Assembly: GCA_002469845.1 (NCBI GenBank)
Contig: DKNZ01000077.1
Coordinates: 9,939-27,455, forward strand
Length of the DNA stretch: 17,517 nucleotides
Direction of reading: 5' to 3'
Source of the DNA: Cellvibrionales bacterium UBA7375
GTDB taxonomy: Bacteria > Pseudomonadota > Gammaproteobacteria > Pseudomonadales > Porticoccaceae
Part shown: one piece after another, positions 16,589 to 17,517 of the stretch
Layout: each line of letters starts with the position of its first letter
How positions within the stretch are numbered: the stretch's first letter is position 1
The notes under the pieces: model-generated
What the model saw: the letters and a program-made list of their open reading frames with translations, nothing else
What the model was told of the DNA's origin: nothing
The model's database searches: none
Program-made: the position numbers and the translations under genes

Positions 16589-17209
16589 TTAAAAGATTAG
16601 CCGTTCTCGCTCTAGTAATGTTAGCAATAAATACTTTAAATCTGCTATTGATCTTGTATCAGAAGCAGTATCCCCGCTGAGATTAAATAGTATCGTATGG
16701 CAAATCTGATGAATGATAACTGGCAGATGCAAGGCAGCATCGTCACTTACTGCTATAGTTAATCTTTCAAAAACTCCCATAAAAAGACCATGTACAGTGT
16801 TTAAATAAGTATCATAAATGGACTTAAGCTCAGGTGTAGTCGCCATTACAGGGACAATGGGTAATAAAAAAGTATTTGCTTTATAAGCTTCTAAGAGACT
16901 CTCCACGGTAAGGCTAACAAAGGGCTTTAACTGCATTTTTTCAATATCTTCAGAGCTAATATTATCCATAGCCTGCATTATATTTTCTAACCACAGATCA
17001 GACAGAGCAAATAATATTGCATGTTTGTTTGGAAAATAATGGTAGAGCGTACCCACGGATATATTCAATTTTTTAGCCACAAGAATTGTCGTTAGTTCGC
17101 TCAATCCCACTGTTTTCAATAGAGAACAGGTTTCCTTTAATATTTTATCACGCTGTAGCCTGGCCCTACCTTGAATGGGTTCAGATCTGGAACTTAAAAT
17201 TTTAGACAT
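16589..17209 (-). CDS. TetR/AcrR-family transcriptional regulator
   Basis: A 206-residue one-component regulator. Residues about 17-65 are the TetR DNA-binding domain, with the helix-turn-helix at about 41-62 (VAKKLNISVGTLYHYFPNK), including the GTLYHYF signature. The helical C-terminal half (about 75-206) is the ligand and dimerisation domain and gives no clear clue to the ligand. The ATG is well supported by GGAG 7 bases upstream (plus-strand 17217-17220). It is convergent with gor and faces a 34-bp palindrome about 50 bp upstream, suggesting autorepression and control of a divergent gene past the right edge. TetR genes of this layout often control efflux, fatty-acid or redox genes, but I cannot assign one. 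Confidence 0.9.
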   Translation of the reverse strand: MSKILSSRSEPIQGRARLQRDKILKETCSLLKTVGLSELTTILVAKKLNISVGTLYHYFPNKHAILFALSDLWLENIMQAMDNISSEDIEKMQLKPFVSLTVESLLEAYKANTFLLPIVPVMATTPELKSIYDTYLNTVHGLFMGVFERLTIAVSDDAALHLPVIIHQICHTILFNLSGDTASDTRSIADLKYLLLTLLERERLIF

Positions 17210-17241
17210 TTAATTACTCCACATTATTATGCTCTTTTAAG

Positions 17242-17270
17242 AGTAAACTAATTTTCGAACAAATACTCAA
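17242..17270 (-). promoter_or_regulatory. candidate promoter of the tetR gene
   Basis: On the minus strand, TTGAGT (plus 17265-17270) and TTTACT (17242-17247) are 17 bp apart and each match the consensus about 4/6. The -35 and most of the spacer lie inside the palindrome, so a bound repressor would block it. Confidence 0.4.
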
Positions 17271-17290
17271 TTTAATTTGAGTATTTGTTC
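17257..17290. promoter_or_regulatory. 34-bp palindrome, likely TetR operator
   Basis: The left arm GAACAAATACTCAA (17257-17270) is the exact reverse complement of the right arm TTGAGTATTTGTTC (17277-17290). The 6-base centre TTTAAT is itself palindromic apart from its outer T/T pair. A 34-bp site with one mismatched pair is longer than a single TetR dimer footprint usually needs, so it may hold two dimers, as described for QacR. It is centred about 64 bp upstream of the tetR ATG. Confidence 0.7.
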
Positions 17291-17517
17291 AAATTGATAG
17301 CATAGAACCAATACTAACAGACCCTTGAGCCTAGTGAAAAAAGTCAAATTACTATCTTAATCATTGCAATTGCAGTGTTTAGACGATAACCTTGGTCTAA
17401 AAGATAATTATTATTCACAAGCCAAAACCTTCTTACGCTCACAAACCTAATAGTATTTTGTTGGGGATTTTTTATTACAGGCTACCCTAGGTTGTTCAAG
17501 TGCATGAATGCGGACTC
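17291..17517. other. non-coding stretch at right edge
   Basis: I see no gene here. Together with the tetR leader and palindrome, the gene-free interval is 17210-17517. It contains TTGATA at 17294-17299 (a -35-like element without a good -10), a 10-bp palindrome TGCAATTGCA at 17365-17374, and a 7-bp stem TTTAGAC/GTCTAAA at 17378-17384 and 17395-17401 with a 10-base loop and no U-tract. A reading frame is open from about 17409 to the edge with an ATG at 17504, too little to call. It is probably the upstream region of a gene past the edge. Confidence 0.5.

Noticed and set aside
17232..17243. Small dyad CTCTT-TT-AAGAG in the tetR leader
   Set aside because: Five-base arms in AT-rich DNA are expected by chance; the neighbouring 34-bp palindrome is the far stronger signal.
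17504..17517. Possible start of a plus-strand gene at the ATG at 17504
   Set aside because: Only four codons remain before the edge and there is no good Shine-Dalgarno; nothing can be supported.
1..17517. Mobile element, phage, defence system, CRISPR array or RNA gene
   Set aside because: All sizeable coding regions are recognised core genes plus one TetR regulator; I saw no transposase, integrase, spaced direct repeats or cloverleaf-like sequence.

Overview
This is an AT-rich, gene-dense chromosomal window (about 40% GC by eye) from a gammaproteobacterium. It contains nearly all housekeeping genes. The order icd, cspD, clpS-clpA, infA, aat, trxB, ftsK-lolA-rarA-crcB-serS-cysG is close to the order I recall from Pseudomonas and relatives. 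The nudJ-rluE pair beside icd is the arrangement I recall from E. coli. The base composition suggests a marine lineage, perhaps a Cellvibrionales or SAR92-like group, but that is only an inference. I see no transposase, integrase, phage gene, CRISPR array, tRNA or rRNA.

Layout: (1) 26-1059, minus strand: nudJ and rluE, facing away from icd. (2) 1191-2444, plus strand: icd, closed by a clear intrinsic terminator. (3) 2534-2770, minus strand: cspD, divergent from clpS-clpA (2965-5612, plus), which encode the N-degron adaptor and its unfoldase. (4) 5630-7587, minus strand: trxB-aat-infA. Aat makes substrates for ClpS-ClpA, so this stretch holds an N-end-rule set, but the arginyl/leucyl-transferase gene (ate/bpt) often found between aat and infA is absent. 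(5) 7785-16545, plus strand: one long, tightly packed run, ftsK-lolA-rarA-crcB-serS-cysG-gor. Most junctions overlap or are only about 10 nt apart. The run joins chromosome segregation, lipoprotein transport, replication-fork rescue, fluoride export, seryl-tRNA synthesis, siroheme synthesis and glutathione reduction. (6) 16589-17209, minus strand: a TetR-family regulator.

The most distinctive non-coding element is upstream of the tetR gene: a nearly perfect 34-bp palindrome at 17257-17290 with 14-bp arms. It overlaps the likely tetR promoter and is a strong operator candidate. The last roughly 225 bases after it contain no gene I can support. The regulated partner probably lies beyond the right edge.

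I looked for a previously undescribed system and do not find convincing evidence of one. What merits a second look is regulatory (the tetR palindrome, the inverted repeat around the trxB promoter) or concerns gene content (missing ate/bpt, gor joined to the serS-cysG run).
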